15,387 bases of DNA from Corynebacterium sp. (GTDB taxonomy: Bacteria; Actinomycetota; Actinomycetes; Mycobacteriales; Mycobacteriaceae), in contig NZ_JAUMTY010000027.1 of assembly GCF_030530965.1 (NCBI RefSeq), forward strand, positions 11,918 through 27,304, in the 5' to 3' direction. This document shows positions 6,571 to 14,259 of this stretch, in pieces. The notes below the pieces were generated by a model. It had not been told where the DNA came from. It did no database searches and saw nothing but the letters and a program-made list of their open reading frames with translations. A program made the translations under genes and the position numbers. Positions within the stretch are counted from its first letter, which is position 1. Each line of letters begins with the position of its first letter.

Positions 6571-8241
6571 ATGGGTGAATTCATTTACACAATGAAAAAC
6601 GTGCGCAAGGCGCATGGAGAAAAAGTCATTCTTGACGACGTCACCATGGCTTTTTATCCGGGGGCCAAGATCGGCGTGGTGGGGCCAAACGGTGCCGGAA
6701 AATCGTCGATCTTGAAAATTATGGCGGGAATTGATCAGCCCTCCAATGGTGAGGCGTTCCTCGATCCCGGTGCTTCTGTGGGGATCTTGCTCCAGGAGCC
6801 TCCACTCAACGAGGAAAAGACCGTCCGCGGCAACGTGGAAGAAGGCCTCGGAGAGATCTGGGAAGTCAAGCGTGAATATGAAGAAATCGCCGAAAAAATG
6901 GCGACGGATTATTCCGATGAACTCATGGAACGCATGACCGTTCTACAGGAAAAGATCGACACTGCCGACGCCTGGGAACTGGACTCGAAGATCGACCAGG
7001 CCATGGATGCGCTGCGGTGCCCGCCGTCAGACTCGCCAGTGACGACGCTATCCGGTGGTGAGCGTCGTCGTGTAGCACTTGCCAAGCTTCTTTTGGCTGA
7101 GCCAGATCTATTGCTGCTCGATGAGCCCACCAACCACTTGGACGCTGAGTCTGTGCTCTGGCTGGAGCAGCATCTTCGTAATTATCCGGGCGCGGTGTTG
7201 GCTGTTACTCACGACCGTTACTTCCTTGACCACGTTGCTCAGTGGATTTGTGAGGTCGATCGCGGGAAGCTGTACCCCTACGAAGGTAACTACTCCACGT
7301 ACCTGGAGAAGAAGTCCGAGCGTCTACAGGTTGCGGGTAAGAAAGACGCCAAGCTGCAGAAGCGATTGAAGCAGGAACTGCAGTGGGTGCGCTCGGGTGC
7401 GAAGGCACGTCAGGCGAAGAATAAAGCTCGCCTGCAGCGTTACGAGGAAATGGCTGCGGAGGCCGAGAAGTACAAGAAGCTCGACTTTGAGGAAATCCAG
7501 ATTCCGACGCCGCAGCGCTTGGGTAACCAGGTCGTGGAGGTCAGCCACCTCAACAAGGGCTTCGACGGCCGTACGTTGATTAAAGATCTGTCCTTCACGT
7601 TGCCTCGTAACGGCATCGTCGGTGTTATCGGCCCGAACGGTGTGGGTAAGTCCACCTTGTTCAAGACGATTGTGGGGCTTGAAGAGCCGGATTCCGGCGA
7701 GGTGAAGGTCGGTAAAACTGTCGACATCAGCTATGTCGACCAGAACCGTGAGAATATTGACCCCGAAAAGACCGTGTGGGAAGTCGTTTCTGACGGGCTG
7801 GACTACATCATCGTCGGCCAGAACGAAATGCCATCGCGCGCTTATATTTCGGCTTTCGGTTTCAAAGGCGCCGATCAGCAAAAGCCAGCCAAGGTGCTCT
7901 CCGGCGGTGAGCGTAACCGTTTGAACCTGGCGCTGACCTTGAAACAGGGTGGTAACCTGATCCTATTGGATGAGCCCACCAACGATCTGGATGTCGAAAC
8001 TCTCTCCAGCTTGGAGAACGCTCTCGAACAATTCCCAGGATGTGCCGTCGTGATCTCCCACGATAGGTGGTTCTTGGACCGCACGTGTACGCACATTCTT
8101 GCCTGGGAAGGCAATGTTGCTGAAGGTCAGTGGTACTGGTTTGAAGGTAACTTCGAAGATTATGAGAAGAACAAGGTCGATAGGCTCGGTGAAGAAGCTG
8201 CGCGTCCCCACCGTGTGACTCACCGGAAGTTAACTCGCTAA
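6571..8241 (+). CDS. ettA: Energy-dependent translational throttle protein EttA (ABC-F ATPase)
   Basis: This 556-residue cytosolic protein has two ATP-binding cassettes and no membrane segment. NBD1 has Walker A GPNGAGKSS (38-46), signature LSGGE (160-164), Walker B with DEPTNHLD (about 180-190) and the THDR switch (213-216). NBD2 has GPNGVGKST (354-362), LSGGE (443-447), DEPTNDLD (467-474) and SHDR (496-499). The EttA-specific arm lies at about residues 90-145 within NBD1. The basic, helical interdomain linker (about 245-310) contacts tRNA and rRNA. In E. coli EttA binds the ribosomal E site and gates the first peptide bond according to the ATP/ADP ratio. Start ATG 6571 follows GAGG at good distance. 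A thioesterase gene follows 21 bases later, so the two are probably co-transcribed. Confidence 0.98.
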   Translation: MGEFIYTMKNVRKAHGEKVILDDVTMAFYPGAKIGVVGPNGAGKSSILKIMAGIDQPSNGEAFLDPGASVGILLQEPPLNEEKTVRGNVEEGLGEIWEVKREYEEIAEKMATDYSDELMERMTVLQEKIDTADAWELDSKIDQAMDALRCPPSDSPVTTLSGGERRRVALAKLLLAEPDLLLLDEPTNHLDAESVLWLEQHLRNYPGAVLAVTHDRYFLDHVAQWICEVDRGKLYPYEGNYSTYLEKKSERLQVAGKKDAKLQKRLKQELQWVRSGAKARQAKNKARLQRYEEMAAEAEKYKKLDFEEIQIPTPQRLGNQVVEVSHLNKGFDGRTLIKDLSFTLPRNGIVGVIGPNGVGKSTLFKTIVGLEEPDSGEVKVGKTVDISYVDQNRENIDPEKTVWEVVSDGLDYIIVGQNEMPSRAYISAFGFKGADQQKPAKVLSGGERNRLNLALTLKQGGNLILLDEPTNDLDVETLSSLENALEQFPGCAVVISHDRWFLDRTCTHILAWEGNVAEGQWYWFEGNFEDYEKNKVDRLGEEAARPHRVTHRKLTR

Positions 8242-8262
8242 CTCGTTAGGTCGTGGTGAAAT

Positions 8263-8775
8263 ATGCCGTTTCGTGAAGTACTCGGACGCACTGGCCGGGT
8301 TCATACATTGTCATTGCCGCTCCGTTGGTCCGACTTCGACATGTATGGCCACGTTAATAACTCGGCATATCTTGAGTTTTCGCAGGATTCCCGCGTTGCA
8401 TTCCTGAAAGAAATGGAGTCCATCGCCGGTAAAGGGTCGGTGCCCCAGGTGTTCGTGCGCCATGCCGAATTGGATTACCGACGCGGGATTTCGCCATCCA
8501 GCCGCACCGTGACCGTGAACTCAGAAGTGACCCGGATTGGCCGAACGTCGTTTGGTGTTCGCCAACTGATCCTTGATAGCGACGGGATCGTGTGTTGCGA
8601 AGTGAAGATTACGCAGGTTGCTGTTGACCTGCGGTCGGGTTCTCCGCGTGAAATTACGGACAGCGAACGGCAGGCTCTTGAGTCCATGATCACTCGGCCC
8701 GTGAGGGAAATCGAACGGGGCCAAGATAATGAACCCGATATCGACCAACTCGTGCCTCCGGATTCCACGGAGTAA
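8263..8775 (+). CDS. Acyl-CoA thioesterase, 4HBT hot-dog family
   Basis: This 170-residue protein has a single hot-dog domain. The 4-hydroxybenzoyl-CoA-thioesterase-type signature is plain near the N-terminus: RWSDFDMYGHVNNSAYLEF at about residues 21-39, with D26 the likely catalytic acid and H30, N32 and N33 conserved. Such enzymes hydrolyse acyl-CoA thioesters; the acyl chain cannot be predicted. The hot-dog fold ends near residue 130, and the last 40 residues are a charged tail. It begins 21 bases after ettA, with a modest GGTG ribosome binding site, and a gene of unknown function follows 26 bases later. The ettA-thioesterase pairing recurs in mycobacteria from memory (Rv2477c-Rv2475c), but no functional link is established. 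Confidence 0.9.
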   Translation: MPFREVLGRTGRVHTLSLPLRWSDFDMYGHVNNSAYLEFSQDSRVAFLKEMESIAGKGSVPQVFVRHAELDYRRGISPSSRTVTVNSEVTRIGRTSFGVRQLILDSDGIVCCEVKITQVAVDLRSGSPREITDSERQALESMITRPVREIERGQDNEPDIDQLVPPDSTE

Positions 8776-8801
8776 TCCATCGGCCTTAACCAGGGGACAC
8801 C

Positions 8802-9518
8802 ATGCCGATAACCGTTGAGCACGGCGTTGCTCGGGACCTCTTTACTTTCATGTCTCGGGCAGAGCACCTCGATTCGACGGCGCTGGTCCGGATTCATCCC
8901 GCAGATACCCCATCGCGCCAACCGAATGCCGCGGGTGCTGCCGTAGAGTCTCGTGACCAGCGTCATCAGTGGTTCGATGTTTATGTCACCACGCCGCTTG
9001 GCCCCTTTGGGCTGCGACGGGTCCGTGGTGTGTGGGGGAATGACTCAGCTCGTGACGTCATCACGCACTGTTCGAATGTGCGGCGGGCCATTGATGCGTC
9101 GACCCATTTTCACTCTCGGGAGGGTGGCCCCTTAACTCTTTCGTTGGAGCACCCCGGTACGCCGGGAATGTGGCCCGGACCCGTGCCCCTGACAGAGACA
9201 TTCACCCATATCGATGACGTAGCAATAGACACCGTTGCGACGTTATATAACGACGTCCGTGACACAGCCACGGCAGAATCGGGGCCAGCGGGGATAGCTC
9301 AATCGCTGTTGGACCAGAAGATTATGACTGTCGAATCGCCGACGGCGGAACAGACAGCGCAGCTCACGTCGCGAGCCATTATCGCCCTGGGAAGCCTCGG
9401 ATTTATCGGAGGCGATGTTATGCGCGTCTCCGTATCGCCTCTCTGGGTGAGGGCCGACACGAGGCTGGGGACGGTCCTCGCACAACGCAGGAACCGGCTG
9501 AACCTCCTTACTATGTAG
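8802..9518 (+). CDS. Conserved hypothetical protein downstream of thioesterase
   Basis: I do not recognise a domain in this 238-residue protein. It has no signal peptide, membrane helix or nucleotide-binding motif, so it is probably cytosolic. Visible features are a His/Arg-containing N-terminal half, a Pro/Gly-rich stretch around residues 118-130 (HPGTPGMWPGPVPL), a probable helical part at about 135-190, and a C-terminus of basic character (VLAQRRNRLNLLTM). The ATG at 8802 follows AGGGG by about 5 bases. It lies 26 bases after the thioesterase gene and is the last gene of the row starting at ettA. The position matches that of M. tuberculosis Rv2474c, also of unknown function. Length, codon use and context support a real gene. 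Confidence 0.85.
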   Translation: MPITVEHGVARDLFTFMSRAEHLDSTALVRIHPADTPSRQPNAAGAAVESRDQRHQWFDVYVTTPLGPFGLRRVRGVWGNDSARDVITHCSNVRRAIDASTHFHSREGGPLTLSLEHPGTPGMWPGPVPLTETFTHIDDVAIDTVATLYNDVRDTATAESGPAGIAQSLLDQKIMTVESPTAEQTAQLTSRAIIALGSLGFIGGDVMRVSVSPLWVRADTRLGTVLAQRRNRLNLLTM

Positions 9519-9540
9519 GCCCAGCCGGTATATCCGGGGA

Positions 9541-9577
9541 GGCCTCGGCGTACCCAGTTGCAGGGGCCATCGAGGCC
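9541..9577. terminator. Hairpin between converging genes, possible terminator
   Basis: GGCCTCG (9541-9547) and CGAGGCC (9571-9577) form perfect 7-base arms, and CCC/GGG can pair within the loop. It sits in the 66-base gap between the converging hypothetical gene and pepN. On the plus strand GTAGCTTTTA follows, a weak T-rich tract. Confidence 0.4.
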
Positions 9578-9584
9578 GTAGCTT

Positions 9585-12326
9585 TTAGCTCCGATCGTGC
9601 TCGCGCGCTGCAGCGAAGCGGCGCTGATTATCCTTACCCTCTGCGATCAGTCGGCGGAAACCAGCGGGCAGGTCTTCGTCGGCAATCAGTTTTTCGGCTC
9701 GAGCGATGGCCTCATCCGAGGTATCCCATGACGGATACATCCCCGCGAGCACCCGCAGAGCCATCTCGCCATTGAGGTTCTCCCACACACCGAGGGCCTC
9801 ATCGAAATAACGATCGCGGTAACCGGCCAAGAGCTCGTCACTACCAGCAGTCCTGAACCCTGCCACATTCGACAACAACTGGCGGTTCGACAGCGTCGAC
9901 GCATCTTCGCCCATGATGTCATCCCACACGCGAGACTTGTTGTCCGCCGTCGGCACAAGCGCCCGCGCCGCAATCGCCGCTTGTTCGCCCAACGAGGAAC
10001 GATCGTTCGCGGAGGTTTCGTCGATAAGCTTTGTGACCTCGTCCTCTGACACTCCGTGGGAACCGCTGGACGCGGCGAGCATCTTGATAGCAAGCCACGT
10101 CATATCGGTATCGATGGAGAGGCCGTCCAACTCGACAGTTTCCGGAGCACCATCGACAATTGCCCGCGCGATAGCAACAGTCTCCGCGGTGGGCTCCACA
10201 TTAGGCAGCTCCTTGACCGCCGCGAGCTGCGTATCGCTGCCCGGATCAGCCGCCCGTGCCGTCGATACCAAAGCATGAGCAACCGCATCCCAGCCTTCGT
10301 CGGCAAGCCACGTCGGGTCGGCATAGTTCCTGGCCGCGGACACAACTTGTCGAACTAATTGCTGAACGACGGCGGTTTCCGACTCATGAGGCAATCCACG
10401 CTCAACAAGCGCGATGAAATCACGTGCGCGCAAACGACCAGCGCGCAGACGCTCCCACTCCGCCGACCAGCAGAGAGCGCGAGCCATGGGATCCTTAATC
10501 GACGGCAGGTGATTCAGAACAAACTCATTGGAGGCATCGTCGAGATCGATGAGCGCGTACGTCAGATCCCCATCATTGGGCAGAATGAGATCGCCGACGG
10601 GAGTGCCGACGAGCTCAGGAACGTCGGTGCTCTCACCGTGGATATCCAACTCAGTGTGAGCTGTGCGAACGACCTCACCATCCCTGAGGGAATAGACGCC
10701 GACGCCGATGCGGTGATCGCGATGCTCACCATCACCCGGCTGCGCGCCACTCTGCTTGACGGCAACCGAGGTGTAGGCCCCGTCCTTAGCCTGTGCATCC
10801 ACGGACAAGGTATTGACGCCGGTGGTCTTGAGCCACTGATCAGCCCACTGGGACAGATCGCGCCCCGACGATTCCTCGAGCGCGTCAAGGAGATCATCGA
10901 ACGTGGCGTTGTCGTACTGATGCCGCTGGAAGTGGAGCCGCACGCCGGCGAAGAACTCGTCGAGCCCGACATAAGCGGCTAGCTGCTTGAGAACTGACGC
11001 GCCCTTGGCATAGGTGATTCCGTCGAAGTTCTGGTCGACAGTTTCGATATCCGACGCATCCGTCGAAATCGGGTGCGTGGACGATAACTGGTCTTGTGCG
11101 TATGCCCAGGCCTTTTCGACGTGGGCAAATGTGACCCACGCGGTGGTGAATTCGCTGACCTCAGTTTGAGCCTGCGCCGAGGACCAGGTGGCGAATGATT
11201 CGTTAAGCCACAGGTCATTCCACCACTTCATGGTGACGAGATCGCCGAACCACATGTGCGCCATCTCGTGGAGGATGGTGTCGTTGCGGCGCTCATAGAG
11301 GTACCGAGTGGTGGCTGACCGGAAGACATAGTCTTCACGAATCGTGACGGCCCCGGCGTTTTCCATTGCCCCCATGTTGTATTCAGGGCAGAACACTTGG
11401 TCGTATTTCTTAAATGGATACGGGATACCGAAGTGCTTAGCGTAGAAATCGAATCCCTGTTTTGTTTCCTTAAACAGTTCTTCGGAATCGAGGTGCTCGG
11501 CCAGCGCCCGTCGGCAATAAAGACCGAGTGGAATTTCGACTTCCTGGCTGGCCGAATCGTCCGAGGCTTCGGTTGATTCGTCCGACGTTTCGGGGTGCGG
11601 AGTAATAGTTCCGCGCCACACATCGGTGGCTTCGGTGTACGGCCCCGCCATGAAGGCGATTAAATAAGTAGAGAGAGGGTAATCAACCTCAGCTTCATGA
11701 ATGGCGACCGTCGTCTGAGAGTTCTCGCCATCGGTCGTCAGAATCCCCGCCCGGGGAGCGGTCACCGTTGTGCTGACGGGCCCATTGGTAATGAGCCGCC
11801 ACGAATCGGGCGTGATGACCTGCACCCGGTACGTCGCTTTGAGATCCGGCTGGTCAAAGCACGCGAAGACGCGTTTGGCGTCGGCAGTTTCAAACTGTGT
11901 GTAGAGGTAGACGGCGTTATCGGATGGATCGACGAAACGGTGAAGCCCCTCGCCCGACGTCGAATAGCGGCATTCGGCGCACACCGTGACGCGGTTGTCG
12001 CCAGGTTCCAGATTGCGAAGCTGAATACCGGCTTCCTCGTCATACTGATTATCCGAATAACGGATCGCATCGGTCGTGACATCGGCCCCGTTGAGCTGCA
12101 CAGATGTTACTCGCGAGGCGCGGAGATCCAGGAAGGTTCCTTGCTCCAGATCGCCCTCCGACACACCGTCGCGCGTGTGGAACCACACTGTGGTCTTCGA
12201 TGTAAAGGTTTTTTCTCCAGGAAGCCCATGTCCGTCAGTGAGGTCTAAAATTATGGAGTACCGGTCCACTCCGATGAGTGCGGCCCGGTCCTTGGCCTCT
12301 TGCCAGGTGAGATTAGTTGATGACAT
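9585..12326 (-). CDS. pepN: Aminopeptidase N, M1 zinc metallopeptidase
   Basis: This M1-family enzyme removes N-terminal residues from peptides in the cytoplasm. In a 913-residue product the substrate motif GAMEN is at 319-323 and the zinc site is HEMAH (H353, E354, H357), followed 18 residues later by the third ligand E376 in WLNESFATW. The N-terminal beta domain and the long C-terminal helical domain (to EHDRS) are intact. The frame opens 16 residues earlier, at 12374. I prefer ATG 12326 because it gives the usual MSSTNLTWQEAK-type start; AAAGGA lies about 12 bases upstream, so the start is not certain. An acidic Ser/Asp/Glu-rich insert at about residues 242-262 makes the protein longer than actinobacterial relatives of about 860-870 residues. 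Divergent from the nitroreductase gene. Confidence 0.96.
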   Translation of the reverse strand: MSSTNLTWQEAKDRAALIGVDRYSIILDLTDGHGLPGEKTFTSKTTVWFHTRDGVSEGDLEQGTFLDLRASRVTSVQLNGADVTTDAIRYSDNQYDEEAGIQLRNLEPGDNRVTVCAECRYSTSGEGLHRFVDPSDNAVYLYTQFETADAKRVFACFDQPDLKATYRVQVITPDSWRLITNGPVSTTVTAPRAGILTTDGENSQTTVAIHEAEVDYPLSTYLIAFMAGPYTEATDVWRGTITPHPETSDESTEASDDSASQEVEIPLGLYCRRALAEHLDSEELFKETKQGFDFYAKHFGIPYPFKKYDQVFCPEYNMGAMENAGAVTIREDYVFRSATTRYLYERRNDTILHEMAHMWFGDLVTMKWWNDLWLNESFATWSSAQAQTEVSEFTTAWVTFAHVEKAWAYAQDQLSSTHPISTDASDIETVDQNFDGITYAKGASVLKQLAAYVGLDEFFAGVRLHFQRHQYDNATFDDLLDALEESSGRDLSQWADQWLKTTGVNTLSVDAQAKDGAYTSVAVKQSGAQPGDGEHRDHRIGVGVYSLRDGEVVRTAHTELDIHGESTDVPELVGTPVGDLILPNDGDLTYALIDLDDASNEFVLNHLPSIKDPMARALCWSAEWERLRAGRLRARDFIALVERGLPHESETAVVQQLVRQVVSAARNYADPTWLADEGWDAVAHALVSTARAADPGSDTQLAAVKELPNVEPTAETVAIARAIVDGAPETVELDGLSIDTDMTWLAIKMLAASSGSHGVSEDEVTKLIDETSANDRSSLGEQAAIAARALVPTADNKSRVWDDIMGEDASTLSNRQLLSNVAGFRTAGSDELLAGYRDRYFDEALGVWENLNGEMALRVLAGMYPSWDTSDEAIARAEKLIADEDLPAGFRRLIAEGKDNQRRFAAAREHDRS

Positions 12327-12474
12327 TCCTGCGTTGTGTCCTTTCACTGGAGGGCTTTGGATATGCGAGAGCATAAAGTTCCCAGATATTGAGACTACTA
12401 GGTGATGAAAAATCGCGGGAGCAATGAGCTCTCGGTGAGCACAGCGCCAACGTACAGATCATGGAGGTAATGAC

Positions 12475-13116
12475 ATGGCCGATAAACAACGAGTCGATTT
12501 TTGGTTTGATGTCTCGTGCCCGTTTTGCTGGGTAACATCCCGGTGGATTAAAGAGGTAGAAAAAGTCCGGGACATCACGGTTGTTTGGCATCCTATGAGC
12601 TTGTCGGTTCTCAATGAGAACAATGATGATCTTCCCGACGATTACAAGAAGATGATGAAGCAGACGTGGGGGCCCGCTCGCGTTGCCGCCCTCATTGCCG
12701 ACGAGAACCCGGAGAAGTTAGACGCGTACTACACCGCAATGGGCACGCGGATTCACGATAAGAAAGAAGTCGACGCCCACGCCGGCGAAGGATTCGACGA
12801 CGTGCTTCGGGACGCTCTGGACGAGATTGGCCTTCCGGCGTCCTACCTCGACGTGGCGCACTCCACGGAGAAGGACGATTCGCTACGCCGTCACCACCAG
12901 GGCGCGATGGACGCGGTCGGCGACGACGTGGGAACGCCGGTGCTGAAGTTGGGCGATAACGCGTTCTTCGGGCCAGTGATTACCCGTGTACCGCGCGGGG
13001 AAGATGCTGGACGAATCTTTGATGGGGCAGTGGCCTTGGCGGCGTTCCCGCACTTCTTCGAATTGAAACGATCTCGCACAGAGATGCCAGAAAACAAGAC
13101 TGCTGAGCTACCCTAG
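12475..13116 (+). CDS. Mycothiol-dependent nitroreductase / DsbA-like oxidoreductase (Rv2466c family)
   Basis: This 213-residue protein has a thioredoxin fold with a helical insertion, as in DsbA/HCCA-isomerase relatives. The active site C15-P-F-C18 follows the first strand (VDFWFDVSCPFCWV), and a cis-proline-type region VGTPVLKLGDNAFFGPV lies at about residues 148-164. M. tuberculosis Rv2466c, with a CPWC motif, uses mycothiol to reduce nitro compounds and is called mycoredoxin-2. The length, the WVTSRWIKEV segment after the motif and the rpiB neighbour fit that family; here Phe replaces Trp within the motif. No signal peptide is present, so it acts in the cytoplasm. Start ATG 12475 has a strong GGAGGT site 8 bases upstream. 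rpiB follows after 4 bases, indicating one transcript. Confidence 0.9.
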   Translation: MADKQRVDFWFDVSCPFCWVTSRWIKEVEKVRDITVVWHPMSLSVLNENNDDLPDDYKKMMKQTWGPARVAALIADENPEKLDAYYTAMGTRIHDKKEVDAHAGEGFDDVLRDALDEIGLPASYLDVAHSTEKDDSLRRHHQGAMDAVGDDVGTPVLKLGDNAFFGPVITRVPRGEDAGRIFDGAVALAAFPHFFELKRSRTEMPENKTAELP

Positions 13117-13120
13117 AACT

Positions 13121-13597
13121 ATGCGCGTTTATCTTGGTGCGGACCACGCTGGGTTCGAGTTGAAAAATACTATTGCTGCTCATTTGGAAAAGAACGGCCA
13201 CGAGATCGTTGATTGCGGGGCTCATTCCTTTGATCCCAAGGATGATTACCCTGCTTACTGCATCGAAGCCTCTGCCCGGGTCGTGAACGATCCCGGATCA
13301 TTGGGCATCGTGATCGGCGGTTCCGGGAATGGTGAGCAGATCGCTGCCAACAAGGTCAAGGGAGCCCGTTGTGCTTTGGCCTGGTCCGTGGAGACGGCCA
13401 AGCTTGCCCGGGAGCACAACAACGCACAGCTCATCGGTTTAGGGGCTCGTCAGCACTCCGAGGACGAAGCCCTCGAGATTGTCGACGCTTTCATTGAGAC
13501 GCCGTGGTCGAATGAGGAACGCCACCAGCGGCGGCTCGATATCCTCGCGGAGTATGAACGTACGGGGATGGCACCCGCGTTGCCTGAAGACCAGTAG
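13121..13597 (+). CDS. rpiB: Ribose-5-phosphate isomerase B
   Basis: This 158-residue enzyme interconverts ribose 5-phosphate and ribulose 5-phosphate in the non-oxidative pentose phosphate pathway, in the cytosol. The N-terminal GADHAGFELK (residues 6-15) holds the conserved D8 and H9. The phosphate loop GGSGNGEQIAANK spans 66-78. There is no Cys at the E. coli catalytic position; E72 in NGEQIAAN corresponds to the catalytic Glu of the M. tuberculosis enzyme, so this is the Glu type. EHNNAQLIGLGAR (about 95-107) is also conserved. The ATG lies 4 bases after the nitroreductase stop and has no clear Shine-Dalgarno of its own, which suggests translational coupling. A strong terminator follows 47 bases after the stop. 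Confidence 0.97.
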   Translation: MRVYLGADHAGFELKNTIAAHLEKNGHEIVDCGAHSFDPKDDYPAYCIEASARVVNDPGSLGIVIGGSGNGEQIAANKVKGARCALAWSVETAKLAREHNNAQLIGLGARQHSEDEALEIVDAFIETPWSNEERHQRRLDILAEYERTGMAPALPEDQ

Positions 13598-13644
13598 GCC
13601 ACTCGGGCTACCGTCGGGGCTGGGGCACGAACGTGCCATAAAAG

Positions 13645-13690
13645 AAAGCATCTCTTGCGCAACAACGTGCAAGAGATGCTTTTCCTTTTC
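13645..13690. terminator. Long bidirectional intrinsic terminator
   Basis: AAAGCATCTCTTGC (13645-13658) and GCAAGAGATGCTTT (13669-13682) form a perfect 14-base stem; the two bases next to the loop may add further pairs. TTTTCCTTTTCC follows on the plus strand, and A-rich CATAAAAGAAAG precedes it, giving a T-rich tract on the minus strand. It can end both the nitroreductase-rpiB transcript and the converging HTH gene. Confidence 0.9.
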
Positions 13691-13776
13691 CGGTGTTATC
13701 TTCTTTTAGCTCGCCCTCCACCGAAGAGGAGCATTCATCATCGGACAGCGTGGTTATGGCCTGGTCAGGGTGGCGC

Positions 13777-14013
13777 TTAACCGTCGGTGTCGGAGTCGTT
13801 TTTTCTCCTACGGTCAACTCGATTCTCGTGCCAATGCTTTACGTCTTCAGCGTCCCAGAGAGTCAATCCCTGAAACTTTGCTACAGGCTTTGGTGCGCGA
13901 CCACGACCCGCATAGCTGGTGAATGTACCCCGCGCTGTACCAGAAAACTCAGCGCATTGCGCTGCGGTCCACAGCTCGTGTCCTGAGTCTTTGTCAAGAA
14001 GGATCGGTGTCAT
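13777..14013 (-). CDS. Small helix-turn-helix DNA-binding protein (AlpA/excisionase-like)
   Basis: This 78-residue protein is mostly one winged-helix/MerR-like HTH domain of the AlpA/excisionase class, at about residues 15-66. WTAAQCAEFSGTARGTFTSY contains the HTH; then RGRAPKPVAKFQGLTLWDAEDVKHW gives the short wing and the final helix. The C-terminus is basic then acidic (RRRKNDSDTDG). Such proteins act as excisionases or transcriptional regulators. No integrase or prophage gene is nearby, so a stand-alone regulator is more likely. No Shine-Dalgarno precedes ATG 14013, and a -10-like TACACT ends 9 bases before the start codon, so the mRNA may be leaderless. Its target is unknown; palindromes lie upstream at 14151-14162 and 14170-14197. 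Confidence 0.8.
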   Translation of the reverse strand: MTPILLDKDSGHELWTAAQCAEFSGTARGTFTSYAGRGRAPKPVAKFQGLTLWDAEDVKHWHENRVDRRRKNDSDTDG

Positions 14014-14021
14014 GAGTCAGG

Positions 14022-14027
14022 AGTGTA
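14022..14027 (-). promoter_or_regulatory. -10 element of the HTH gene, leaderless start
   Basis: On the minus strand TACACT lies 8 bases before the A of the ATG, so transcription would start at or next to that A. No -35 match is evident at 16-18 bases upstream. Confidence 0.4.
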
Positions 14028-14150
14028 CGCCCGAAAAATAGGGGAGCGCTATGTAGCACAACTCCAGCTAAACCGGCATGAAATCCGTTAAACTACTTAT
14101 TACACCCCCGTATGTGTTCAACCCACGTTTAAAGGCGCTGCTTACCAAAG

Positions 14151-14162
14151 AATCTGCAGATT
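14151..14162. repeat. 12-bp perfect palindrome
   Basis: AATCTGCAGATT is self-complementary over 12 bases, in the AT-rich region upstream of the HTH gene. It could be a second operator; there is no evidence beyond symmetry. Confidence 0.35.
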
Positions 14163-14169
14163 TCTGCCC

Positions 14170-14197
14170 GATAAAGAATCGTTAACTATTCGTTATC
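14170..14197. repeat. 28-bp near-palindrome, candidate operator
   Basis: The left arm starts GATAAAGAAT and the right arm ends ATTCGTTATC, around a centre with GTTAAC. Twelve of 14 base pairs are symmetrical. It lies about 157 bases upstream of the HTH gene and just beyond the terminator of the ABC-F gene. An operator or a recombination site is possible; which one cannot be said from sequence. Confidence 0.45.
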
Positions 14198-14204
14198 GAG
14201 CCGG

Positions 14205-14231
14205 TAAAAAAGTTACCCCATAGTAGGGGTA
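14205..14231 (-). terminator. Intrinsic terminator of the ABC-F gene
   Basis: On the minus strand TACCCC pairs with GGGGTA around the loop TACTAT; after AC comes a run of six Ts. It begins 29 bases past the stop codon of the ABC-F gene. Confidence 0.8.
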
Positions 14232-14259
14232 CTGATAATGGTATGGTTGCCAAAACTAA

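Noticed and set aside
7324..7881. 185-residue minus-strand frame inside ettA
   Set aside because: Antisense shadow of a firmly identified gene.
8475..8966. 163-residue minus-strand frame across the thioesterase and the next gene
   Set aside because: It overlaps two well-supported plus-strand genes and has no recognisable domain.
10359..10982. 207-residue plus-strand frame inside pepN
   Set aside because: Antisense shadow of pepN, with no ribosome binding site or recognisable domain.
11697..12248. 183-residue plus-strand frame inside pepN
   Set aside because: Same reason: it mirrors the codon structure of pepN.
12327..12374. Upstream start for pepN
   Set aside because: The 16 extra residues do not resemble family N-termini; the ATG at 12326 gives the usual start.
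13693..13986. 97-residue plus-strand frame opposite the HTH gene
   Set aside because: The minus-strand HTH protein has clear domain character; this frame is its shadow.
14170..14197. dif site for XerC/XerD
   Set aside because: It is 28 bases long, but its half-sites do not match the conserved dif arms (no ATAA-N6-TTAT core).
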